NCBI GenBank assembly: GCA_938042245.1
Contig: CALIRO010000081.1
Coordinates: 1-37,226 of the forward strand
DNA: 37,226 bases
Direction: 5' to 3'
Source of the DNA: an uncultured Thermoguttaceae bacterium
GTDB taxonomy: Bacteria; Planctomycetota; Planctomycetia; Pirellulales; Thermoguttaceae
Part shown: positions 8,960 through 16,129 of the stretch, in pieces
Position numbering within the stretch: position 1 is the first letter of the stretch
Layout of the letters: the number at the start of each line of letters is the position of its first letter
Translations under genes and position numbers: made by a program
The notes under the pieces: generated by a model
What the model was told of the DNA's origin: nothing
The model's database searches: none
The model's input: only the letters and a program-made list of their open reading frames with translations

Positions 8960-9221
8960 GCCCCGGCCTGCTCCGCTGGGCACCAGGAATCCTTGGCTTT
9001 TCGGAATAGTTGGAGACGCTTGCCCTTCAGGAATCGTCTGCCGGGCCTCGGCTTTGCTCTCTGGCTGGGGCAAGCAAACACACTCCGGCCTTTTACCGGA
9101 CCGAAAAGTGAACATGACTGCTCTCTATTTCGGAATTCATCTGGGCCGGGTTTTTTCCGCCGTCTAATGCCAAAAAGTAAGTACCTTGGCTGACAGTTCC
9201 GGACAGCGGCACGGGGGAATC

Positions 9222-9686
9222 TCATCCACTTGGGGGCGTCTCGACCAGCATCGGCCGAACTTCCCTCATAAAATCCCGCACATCTTTGAACTCCCGATAC
9301 ACACTGGCAAAACGCACATAAGCCACCTGATCCAACCGGCGCAGATGTTCCATGACCAGTTCGCCGATAACCCGGCTTTCCACTTCTATATCGTAGTTGT
9401 TTTCCACGTGTTCTTGCACTGCCGAGACAATGGCCTCTAGCTGCGAATCGCTAATCGGCCGTTTCCAGCATGCCTTTTCCAAGCCTCGTTTGATCTTCAT
9501 CCGATCGAAAGGTTCTCGGGAGCCATCTTTTTTGATCACCTTCAAGCCGCCTTCCACACGCTCATACGTGGTAAAGCGGCGCAAACAGCTTAGGCATTCC
9601 CGCCGCCGTCGAATGGCCCCCCCGTCCTCGCTAGCTCGAGAATCAATCACCCGATCATTATCTTGATGACAAAAAGGACATTTCAT
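9222..9686 (-). CDS. nrdR: Transcriptional repressor NrdR
   Basis: A 154-residue NrdR, the nucleotide-sensing repressor of ribonucleotide reductase genes. An N-terminal zinc ribbon uses C3, C6, C31 and C34 (CPFC and CLSC), followed by RRFTTYERVE and an ATP-cone domain (VIKKDGSREPFDRMKIKRGLEKA, then VRFASVYREFKDVRDF). The length is typical. The ATG at 9686 has AAGGG about 9 bases upstream on the minus strand. The gene converges on the polyprenyl synthase and diverges from the 10161 gene. No ribonucleotide reductase gene is in the window, and I saw no convincing NrdR box upstream. Confidence 0.97.
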   Translation of the reverse strand: MKCPFCHQDNDRVIDSRASEDGGAIRRRRECLSCLRRFTTYERVEGGLKVIKKDGSREPFDRMKIKRGLEKACWKRPISDSQLEAIVSAVQEHVENNYDIEVESRVIGELVMEHLRRLDQVAYVRFASVYREFKDVRDFMREVRPMLVETPPSG

Positions 9687-10160
9687 CTCAAAAGCCCTTC
9701 CAAAAGCGGAACCTTCCTTGCATCAAAAGCCTCCCACACCCTCCCAAACCGGATTATTCTAGTCCTCTCCCTAGGAACCAGTTTATTGTTTACTGGATTT
9801 TTGAAGGATGTCAAGACACTGGGAGGAAAAAAACATGACACACTTCCAATCGGGTATCAAGGCATTCCTGCGAAAGCTGGAAGACCGTTTTTGTGCGAGT
9901 TGATTTGGTCTGGACTGCCGGTTGCGCGGCAGGGACACCCAAAGGCTTTCTTCGGATCAACCTAGCAGATTCTTCATTCGGCTGAAGTGTTACGGAATTC
10001 CCATGTTCGGCCATACTGCCCGGAAACAAAAGAGGGATACCGATTTTCTTTCTGGTCGGTTCAGGGTATGATGGGGCGCGAGGAGCCCGCTAGCACAGAC
10101 CCCACCAGGCGGGCAAAAACCGTATCCGCCGAGGGACCCATCCCATGGGAGGATAGCAGC
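9687..10160. other. Divergent intergenic region between nrdR and the Tm-1-like gene
   Basis: This 474-base region must hold promoters for both neighbours, but none is clear-cut. Visible structures are a hairpin CTGCCG/CGGCAG (9915-9932), a long-loop pair GCCCGC/GCGGGC (10085-10114) in the leader of the plus-strand gene, and a decayed copy of the short hairpin repeat around 9861-9882 (CATTCCTGCGAAAGCTGGAA). The ribosome site GGGAGGA is at 10147-10153. Confidence 0.4.
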
Positions 10161-11393
10161 ATGGCTGTCATTGCACTTTTGGGCGCATTGGATACGAAGG
10201 GGATCGAATATGGCTTTGTGAAACAATGGATCGAAGCCCGGGGGCATCAGACGTTGGCGATTGATTTCGGCGTGTTGGGGCCGCCGCGGCTTGAGCCGGA
10301 CATCCCCCGAGAACAACTGGCCGAAGCTGCCGGCGTCCGCTTGGCCGAGCTAGTAGCCCGACAGGATCGAGGCGAAGCAATGGCGGCCATGGCCCGAGGG
10401 GCGGCGGTCCTTGTGCCCCGACTGTATCAGGAGGGCCGATTTCAGGCCATCCTTGCCCTGGGCGGCGGCGGAAGCACTTCCGTGGCCTGCGCCGCCATGC
10501 GCGCCTTGCCCCTGGGCGTGCCAAAGGTGATGGTTTCTACAGTAGCCGGTACCGATGTGTCCGGCTATGTGGGCGGCGCTGACATTGTGATGATCCCGGC
10601 GGTGGTCGATGTAGCGGGGATCAATTCGATAAGTCGAGAGGTCTTCAGCCGGGCTGCCGGCGCTATCTGCGGCATGGTCGAAGCCGAAGTGCCGCCGGGC
10701 GAAGACCGACCGCTAATTGTCGCCTCCATGTTCGGCAATACCACGCCCTGCATCGAGACGGCCAAAGCGATTTTAGAGCAAGCCGGTTACGAAGTGCTGG
10801 TCTTCCATGCTACTGGCGTAGGTGGACGCACGATGGAACATTTGATCGCCTCTGGTCGAATCCGCGGCGTGCTGGATATTACCACTACCGAATGGGCCGA
10901 CGAACTGGTGGGCGGCGTGCTGCGAGCAGGTCCAGAACGCCTGGAAGCAGCCGCCCGATGCGGCGTGCCGGCGGTGATCGCACCCGGCTGCCTGGACATG
11001 GTCAACTTCTGGGCGCCGGAAACGATCCCCCCAAAATTCCAAGGCCGATTGTTTTACCGCCATAACCCCAATATCACCCTGATGCGCACTACGCCGGAAG
11101 AAAACCGCCAATTAGGCCAGATTTTTGCCCAAAAGCTAAACCAAAGTCGGGGCCCGGTGGCCGTGCTGATACCTAAACGGGGCTTCAGTATGATCGACGC
11201 TCCGGGCGGACCATTCTGGCAGCCCGAAGCCGATCAGGCCTTTACCGACGCCCTGCGGGAAAACCTCCGGCCTGACATCCCCCTGCAAGAAATCGACGCC
11301 AACATCAACGATCCTGAGTTTGCCCGCCGCTGCGGCGAGAGCCTGCTTCAATTGATGGGCCAGGTCCAGCCTACCAGCCCCGGCCCGGCTTAG
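10161..11393 (+). CDS. Tm-1-like ATP-binding (UPF0261) family protein
   Basis: A 410-residue protein of the UPF0261 / Tm-1-like family, related to the N-terminal half of the tomato Tm-1 viral resistance protein; the bacterial role is not established. The opening MAVIALLGALDTKGIEYGFV, the Gly-rich segment LALGGGGSTSVACAA, VSTVAGTDVSGYVGGADI, TGVGGRTMEHL, TTTEWADELVGG, GCLDMVNFW and the C-terminal GFSMIDAPGGPFWQPEAD are typical of the family. The ATG at 10161 is set by GGGAGGA at 10147-10153, although the frame is open from 9987. The length fits a complete single-family protein. It is monocistronic, and downstream lie two repeat-borne intrinsic terminators in its own orientation. Confidence 0.92.
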   Translation: MAVIALLGALDTKGIEYGFVKQWIEARGHQTLAIDFGVLGPPRLEPDIPREQLAEAAGVRLAELVARQDRGEAMAAMARGAAVLVPRLYQEGRFQAILALGGGGSTSVACAAMRALPLGVPKVMVSTVAGTDVSGYVGGADIVMIPAVVDVAGINSISREVFSRAAGAICGMVEAEVPPGEDRPLIVASMFGNTTPCIETAKAILEQAGYEVLVFHATGVGGRTMEHLIASGRIRGVLDITTTEWADELVGGVLRAGPERLEAAARCGVPAVIAPGCLDMVNFWAPETIPPKFQGRLFYRHNPNITLMRTTPEENRQLGQIFAQKLNQSRGPVAVLIPKRGFSMIDAPGGPFWQPEADQAFTDALRENLRPDIPLQEIDANINDPEFARRCGESLLQLMGQVQPTSPGPA

Positions 11394-11633
11394 CCCATGG
11401 GAAAGGTCTCCCCTTTGTCCGTCCCACGCAAGCGCCTGTGTTGTCATGCCCATGCAAGCGGGAACCCTGTCCCCTCTCCCCACTGTGGGAGAAAGAGGCC
11501 GGGCGAAAGCCCAGGGAGGTAAGAGGGACTATCTCCTCTCCCCCGGCGGGAGAGGGGTAGGGTGAGGGGGAATGCGGGCGGGACGCCTGCGCTCCAGGCG
11601 CCCCCTCACCCGGCTTGGCCTTCGGCCAAGCCG

Positions 11634-11665
11634 GCCTCTCCCACGGAGGGGAGAGGCGATTTTTT
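11634..11665 (+). terminator. Intrinsic terminator within composite repeat copy 1
   Basis: GCCTCTCCC (11634-11642) pairs perfectly with GGGAGAGGC (11649-11657) around ACGGAG, then GA and six T (11660-11665). It points the same way as the Tm-1-like gene ending at 11393. Confidence 0.75.
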
Positions 11666-11828
11666 GCGGAGGGGAGAGGCGAATAAGTTCCCTCTCCCCT
11701 GGCGGGAGAGGGTTAGGGTGAGGGGGAATCCATTGTCATCCCGCGCAAGCGGGAATCCAGAATAATGATGCGGACGAGACGCCCGCGGTCCGAGGAGGCC
11801 CTCAGCCGGCTAGCCTAACGGCTAGCCG

Positions 11829-11861
11829 GCCTCTCCCGCGAAGGGGAGAGGCGATTTTTTT
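11829..11861 (+). terminator. Intrinsic terminator within composite repeat copy 2
   Basis: The same 9-bp stem GCCTCTCCC/GGGAGAGGC (11829-11837 and 11844-11852) has a different loop (GCGAAG) and is followed by GA and seven T (11855-11861). It is a second copy in the same orientation, 195 bases beyond the first. Confidence 0.75.
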
Positions 11862-12135
11862 GTGGAGGGGAGAGGCGAAACACAAGGCGTTGACCCAAGG
11901 GGGCCTGGGTTTCCGCTTGCGCTGGCATGACATTCAAGTCCTCTCTCCCACCAGGCGAAAGGCGATGAACAACTAAGCGACACCAAAGCGCCTGGAGTGC
12001 TGCTTCCACGGGAAGGATAAGGGAACATTTAACGGTAGGGGAATATCTATTGCAACCGTGGGGATATCCTATACTTAAAGAGAACGCTTTCTTAAGAAAC
12101 CTTCCAGGACGAAGCCACTTTTAGAAAGTAATACG

Positions 12136-13398
12136 ATGAACCTTCAGTCTGCAGGAAGCGATCAGACGCCGTTGGTCCAGCCGGTGGGTTTAAGGGCGGG
12201 GCTGGTGATCGGCCTATTGAGCGTGGCTACTTTGGCCGTAGCGCTGGTCGTGGCGTGGCGGGAACGGCAAACAACCGGCATCATCGATGCCGACGCCTAT
12301 GCCAAGTATGGGTTTCGGATTGCCGAGGGGCGGGGGTTGGTTGACGATCAGGGTCGGCCCACAGCGTTTCGGGGGCCGACGTATCCGCTGGTGTGTGCGG
12401 GGCTGGCCTTGGCGTTTGGTCCCCGGCTGGAAGTGGTGCAGGCGGCCCAGTGCCTGTTTTACGCCCTGGCCAATGGCCTGATTGGGCTATTAGCTTATCG
12501 GTATGGGGCCGGGCTTCGGGTGGTGGTCTTCTCCATGCTAGGGATGATGTTCTTTTGGCCAGCCTGGCCTTGGTTTTGCCATATTTTTACCGAACCGCTT
12601 TTTACGCTTTTGTTGGCCCTGATTCTGTGGGGCTGGCTGGAGATGGTACGTCGGCCCACGTGGCCGAGGCATCTGGTGACCGGGCTTTTATTGGCTGTCG
12701 GGGCGCTTTGCCGACCGGAAGTCTATCTGCTGGCACCGATTCCAGTTCTGGACACGCTGCGTCGGCAAGGCTGGCGGAGCAGGCGTGCATGGGTCGGCGC
12801 TGGCCTGATCCTGCTAGGCTTTGCCCTGTTGGAGGTCCCTTGGGTAGTCCGAAATTGGCTTTCTATTGGGCGAGTCATTATTACCGCCGATGCGGGTATG
12901 GAGAACTTCTTTATGGCCACCTGGTATCAGGAGGCCAACTGGCAAGGGAACGTAATCCATGATCCGGCACGATTCCCCCCCGCTGGGCAAGGGTTTTGGA
13001 AATTGCCGTTGGAGGAGCGGAACCGGATTTTCTGGGAGATGGCCTGGCAAAATATCCGCGAAGCTCCCGGTCAGGTGCTCTTATGTATGCCGAAACGGTT
13101 TTTGATGTTTTTCTTCCAATATCCGCCGCGGGGCTGGCTGCCCACGTGGAAGAGCCTGGTTTTAGGAATTCCGTTGTATCTTTTGGCCCTTCTTGGGTAT
13201 GGGTGGGCCGAGGGGCCGGTGAAGTTTCTTTTGCGGCGTGCCTTGGCGATTTTGGCCGTCTTGGCCTTGGTGCACACTGTGCTGGTTTCGGAATTTCGGT
13301 ATTCCAGTCCGGTACAGCCGTATATCCTGCTGATGGCTTCGATAGGGTTTTGGGGTTTGGGCCATCGAGTGGCTAAGGCGTTTTGGTCTCTATCATAA
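12136..13398 (+). CDS. Multi-spanning membrane protein, GT-C/ArnT-like
   Basis: A 420-residue integral membrane protein with about 9-11 hydrophobic segments. After the first segment a loop carries DADAYAKYGFRIAEGRGLVDDQGRPTAFRGPTYP. An acidic residue in the first extracytoplasmic loop plus the RGPTYPL element is the hallmark of GT-C glycosyltransferases of the ArnT/PMT type (family GT39/GT83 clan), which use polyprenyl-phosphate sugars. GALCRPEVYLLAP and PWVVRNWLSIGRVIITADAG further match. It is shorter than ArnT and lacks an evident large C-terminal soluble domain. Donor and acceptor cannot be inferred. The ATG at 12136 has only a weak AGAAAG ribosome site. It converges on the MFS gene, 62 bases away. 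Confidence 0.8.
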   Translation: MNLQSAGSDQTPLVQPVGLRAGLVIGLLSVATLAVALVVAWRERQTTGIIDADAYAKYGFRIAEGRGLVDDQGRPTAFRGPTYPLVCAGLALAFGPRLEVVQAAQCLFYALANGLIGLLAYRYGAGLRVVVFSMLGMMFFWPAWPWFCHIFTEPLFTLLLALILWGWLEMVRRPTWPRHLVTGLLLAVGALCRPEVYLLAPIPVLDTLRRQGWRSRRAWVGAGLILLGFALLEVPWVVRNWLSIGRVIITADAGMENFFMATWYQEANWQGNVIHDPARFPPAGQGFWKLPLEERNRIFWEMAWQNIREAPGQVLLCMPKRFLMFFFQYPPRGWLPTWKSLVLGIPLYLLALLGYGWAEGPVKFLLRRALAILAVLALVHTVLVSEFRYSSPVQPYILLMASIGFWGLGHRVAKAFWSLS

Positions 13399-13460
13399 GG
13401 AATGTGTTGAGGCGTCGTCTGGTAGTTTCGCCGACGGATTCCGGTGGGAGCGAAAGTCTT

Positions 13461-14741
13461 TTAGGCGGTGTGCGGTTCGGCGGTGGTTTTTGGTGGGCGG
13501 ACAAGGAGGGTCAGTACGGCGGCGGCCAGCAGCAGCCCGGCGGCCAGGTAGCAGGCGATGGTGTAGGTACCCCAGAGGTCATGCAGCAGGCCGGCCAGCA
13601 GCGACAAGCCGAACCCACCCGCTCCGTATGCAGTAAACATTAAGCCATAATTCGCCCCGAAGTGCTTCAGCCCATAGAAGTCTTTTGTTACCGCCGGGAA
13701 AAGGGCTAAGTTGGCACCGAAATTGGCGCCGATCAGGGCAGACAGCACCGCCATGACCACCGGCTGTCCCAAAACGGTATCCGACTTAGCTTGGCTCAAC
13801 AGGAGCATAAGCACCATCTGCAGCAGGAAGCACAGAAATAGCGTTTGCCGACGACCAATGACGTCGGAGAGCATGCCGGTGATAATCCGTCCAAGGCCAT
13901 TCCCGAGAGCTAAGGCGGCCACCAGCAGATAGCCAAGATTTAACCCTGCCTGCTCTTTGGCCAAAGGGGCTAATTTGGAGATGACCATTAGCCCTGCCCC
14001 AGCGCCGGCCGCATACATCAGCCAAAGCAGATAGAATTGCCAAGTGCTTAGCACCTGTCGAGGCGAATAGTTGGAAGCTGCTGGTTTTGAGGCAGAAGAG
14101 CTGGGGTTTGCCCCACCGGAAGCAGACCCGGCCGGAACATACCCCCTCGAGGGGACCCAAAGCAATTGAGCCAAAAGCACCACCGCCACCGAAAATCCAA
14201 TCCCCAGAATCAACAGGGTCTGTTGAAGGCCTACCTGGCCGATGAGCCATTCGATTAACGGCGCCGAATACACAGCAGCCAAACCAAACCCGGACACAAC
14301 CATTCCAGTAATCATCCCTGTTTTGCTAGGGGGGAACCATTTGACAGCAGCGGGGGTGCCGCAGGCATAGGCAAAGCCAATGCCGGCGCCGGCTAGCAGA
14401 CCGAACCCAATCGCATAAACCCAGGCTTGCGTGCTCAGGCTACAGAGCACCATGCCGATTCCTAGCAGCAGGCCGCCCAGCGTGGCTACAGGGCGAGGGC
14501 CAACGCGATCCTGCCATCGACCGCCCGGCACCATGATCAACGAAAACACTAATAGAGCGACCGAATACGGCAATGCCTTCTGGGTATCGGTCCAGCCCCA
14601 GGACTCAGGAATTCCTTTGCGAATCACACTCCAAGAATAGAGCGACCCTAAGGCCAGGTTGATTCCCAGCCCCGCGAAAGTAACGATCCAACCCCGTTTC
14701 ATGCCTTGCCAGAGCTCATGCCCCGTGTCCGTTCGATTCAT
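13461..14741 (-). CDS. OFA-family MFS transporter
   Basis: A 426-residue major facilitator of the oxalate/formate antiporter (OFA) family with about 12 membrane segments. The opening RGWIVTFAGLGINLALGSLYSWSVI, then the loop 2-3 motif PGGRWQDRVGPRPVATLGGLL, GAGIGFAYACGTPAAVKWFPPSKTGMITGMVVSGFGL, and GMLSDVIGRRQTLF in the second half are typical. Substrates of such proteins range from oxalate/formate to other small carboxylates, so the name should not be taken as a substrate. A strong AGGAGG (minus strand, 14747-14752) and a good promoter (14792-14820) lie immediately upstream. The gene looks monocistronic. Confidence 0.92.
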   Translation of the reverse strand: MNRTDTGHELWQGMKRGWIVTFAGLGINLALGSLYSWSVIRKGIPESWGWTDTQKALPYSVALLVFSLIMVPGGRWQDRVGPRPVATLGGLLLGIGMVLCSLSTQAWVYAIGFGLLAGAGIGFAYACGTPAAVKWFPPSKTGMITGMVVSGFGLAAVYSAPLIEWLIGQVGLQQTLLILGIGFSVAVVLLAQLLWVPSRGYVPAGSASGGANPSSSASKPAASNYSPRQVLSTWQFYLLWLMYAAGAGAGLMVISKLAPLAKEQAGLNLGYLLVAALALGNGLGRIITGMLSDVIGRRQTLFLCFLLQMVLMLLLSQAKSDTVLGQPVVMAVLSALIGANFGANLALFPAVTKDFYGLKHFGANYGLMFTAYGAGGFGLSLLAGLLHDLWGTYTIACYLAAGLLLAAAVLTLLVRPPKTTAEPHTA

Positions 14742-14791
14742 CGGTGCCTCCTAAATAGCTGGTGGAATACCGGTGGACGTAAAAAAGGCTT

Positions 14792-14820
14792 ACTATAAGC
14801 ATCCCGGCTTCGGTCGTCAA
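14792..14820 (-). promoter_or_regulatory. Sigma-70-type promoter of the MFS gene
   Basis: Read on the minus strand, TTGACG (14820-14815), 17 bases, TATAGT (14797-14792). Five of six match at each box with ideal spacing; transcription would start near 14785, about 44 bases before the ATG at 14741. This is the best promoter seen in the window. Confidence 0.65.
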
Positions 14821-15064
14821 GGGAGCGAATTGGCTAAAAGAATTTCCGAGGCAACCCGTCCAGGGAGCGTAGGAGGAGTACATCGGAGGGAGAAAGCGAT
14901 GCGGAGGGAATCGGTAGGAAGGTGGACCACGCGGTGAGATGCTAGATATACAGGGGCCAGGCGTTCAGTGTTCCTGAAGGGAGCCACCAGACCCCTGCTT
15001 GCCAAGAGTGTCGTCCAGCCCTCAGCGAGGCCGGCAAACCGTTCGCTTAACTGCTTCGTTAAGC
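14821..15064. other. Intergenic region after apbE with stop-codon hairpin
   Basis: Together with 14742-14820 this makes a 317-base gap between the MFS start and the apbE stop. GCTTAAC (15045-15051) pairs perfectly with GTTAAGC (15058-15064), so the hairpin spans the apbE stop codon. On the minus strand an alternative stem CTGCTT/AAGCAG is also possible. No T-run follows. Nothing else was recognised. Confidence 0.4.
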
Positions 15065-16129
15065 AGGCTGCCAAATCGGTTCAACAATGCCGATGGGGAC
15101 GACGTCCATATTTCCTGTTTGCGGGTTTAGTAGCACAAACAGGGCGGCCAGATCGGGCCGATTTTGGCACACTTGCCGCGCCTTTTCCACTCCCAGAAGA
15201 AACAGTGCGGTGGCCAGGGCGTCGGCCTCGGCAGCCGTCGGCGCCAATACGGTTACCGATAAGATCCCTTCGCCGCCCGGCTGGCCAGTGCGCGGATCAA
15301 TAATATGGCCATACCGTCGTCGGCCGGAATAGAAAAATTGCACCCCACTGCCGGAAGTGCCCAAGGCACGGTCCTTTAAAGCCAGTTGGCCTAAGCGGCA
15401 CTCTGGCCGAAGCGGATGCCGCAGGCCCACTGGCCAGCCAACCCCAGAGGGGCTATCCTGTCGGTTTCCATGGGCCAAGACGCTGCTTTGGCCGCCGTGG
15501 ATGATAAAATCCTCAATCCCTGCTTGCCGAAGCATTTCCCCACAGCGATCCACCGCATATCCTTTGCCGATGCTCGCTAAATTGAGCCGAATCCCGGGCC
15601 GACTGAATTGGACGGTCCGTTCCGAGGGATTAAGCCGAACGTACTGCCAACCAACCCGCTCCCGGGCCTCGGCCAATTCGGTCTGAGTGGGTACCCTGGG
15701 TTTCCGCTGGGCAAAACCCCAGACTTCCCACAGCGGAGTGGCCGTCAGATCAAAGGCCCCTTCGGTCAGGTGATAGATCTGGTCGGCCAATTGCAGCAGC
15801 CCAAAAAGCCCCTCTTCCACCTGGACCGGCCCCAACGCCGCCTGCTCGTTGATCTGCTGGATCAGGCTATCGGCCCGAAATAGGCTCATCTGCTGCTCGA
15901 GCACTTCCAGCAGCTCAAGAGCTTCCACTGCTGCCTGGACCCCATGAGGATATTGCCCGGCATTCAGGAAGATTTGAAACTGGCAGGCCATGGCCGAACG
16001 TGATACATGCACCAAGCGAGCAGGTCCAGTGGCCTGGCTACCTGAAGTTGGCTCAGGCAGAAAAACCCCAGCAAACAGTTCTCCCCATTGGCCTGTCAAG
16101 AAGTCTCGGCGAGTAGGTTTCTGGCTCAT
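15059..16129 (-). CDS. apbE: FAD:protein FMN transferase ApbE
   Basis: A 356-residue ApbE flavin transferase, which attaches FMN covalently to Thr/Ser of exported redox proteins using FAD and Mg2+; it acts outside the cytoplasmic membrane. Family motifs are FDLTATPLWEVWGF, RLNLASIGKGYAVDR, FIIHGGQSSVLAHG, RYGHIIDPRTGQP and AEADALATALFLLG. The N-terminus has TRRDFLTGQWG, Tat-like but with a weak hydrophobic core, so export is probable but not certain. The ATG at 16129 lies inside the 3' end of the lipoprotein gene (77-base overlap), and no Shine-Dalgarno is visible, so translational coupling is likely. No Na+-NQR, Rnf or other obvious flavinylation target is in the window. Confidence 0.95.
   Translation of the reverse strand: MSQKPTRRDFLTGQWGELFAGVFLPEPTSGSQATGPARLVHVSRSAMACQFQIFLNAGQYPHGVQAAVEALELLEVLEQQMSLFRADSLIQQINEQAALGPVQVEEGLFGLLQLADQIYHLTEGAFDLTATPLWEVWGFAQRKPRVPTQTELAEARERVGWQYVRLNPSERTVQFSRPGIRLNLASIGKGYAVDRCGEMLRQAGIEDFIIHGGQSSVLAHGNRQDSPSGVGWPVGLRHPLRPECRLGQLALKDRALGTSGSGVQFFYSGRRRYGHIIDPRTGQPGGEGILSVTVLAPTAAEADALATALFLLGVEKARQVCQNRPDLAALFVLLNPQTGNMDVVPIGIVEPIWQPA

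Larger units (their letters stand above)
11441..11933 (+). repeat. Cluster of composite extragenic repeats
   Basis: The 742-base gap between 11394 and 12135 is mostly repeats. Two tandem copies of a composite unit occupy about 11530-11680 and 11690-11880. Each has a GGGAGAGG hairpin module followed by AGGGTGAGGGGGAAT, a GC-rich module, a hairpin with copy-specific sequence (11610-11634 or 11806-11829), and an intrinsic terminator. The second copy also carries the short hairpin module CCCGCGCAAGCGGGAAT (about 11740-11756). Single hairpin modules flank the cluster at 11441-11467 and, inverted, at 11906-11933. Between 11934 and 12135 a TATACT (12070-12075) sits about 60 bases before the next gene without a good -35. 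Confidence 0.8.

Noticed and set aside
9687..10160. NrdR box or riboswitch in the divergent region
   Set aside because: I could not find a pair of NrdR-like palindromes or a recognisable riboswitch core; only weak hairpins are present.
11441..11933. Possible CRISPR array
   Set aside because: Repeat units differ in length and content, are not evenly spaced, and the variable parts are self-complementary hairpins rather than unique spacers.
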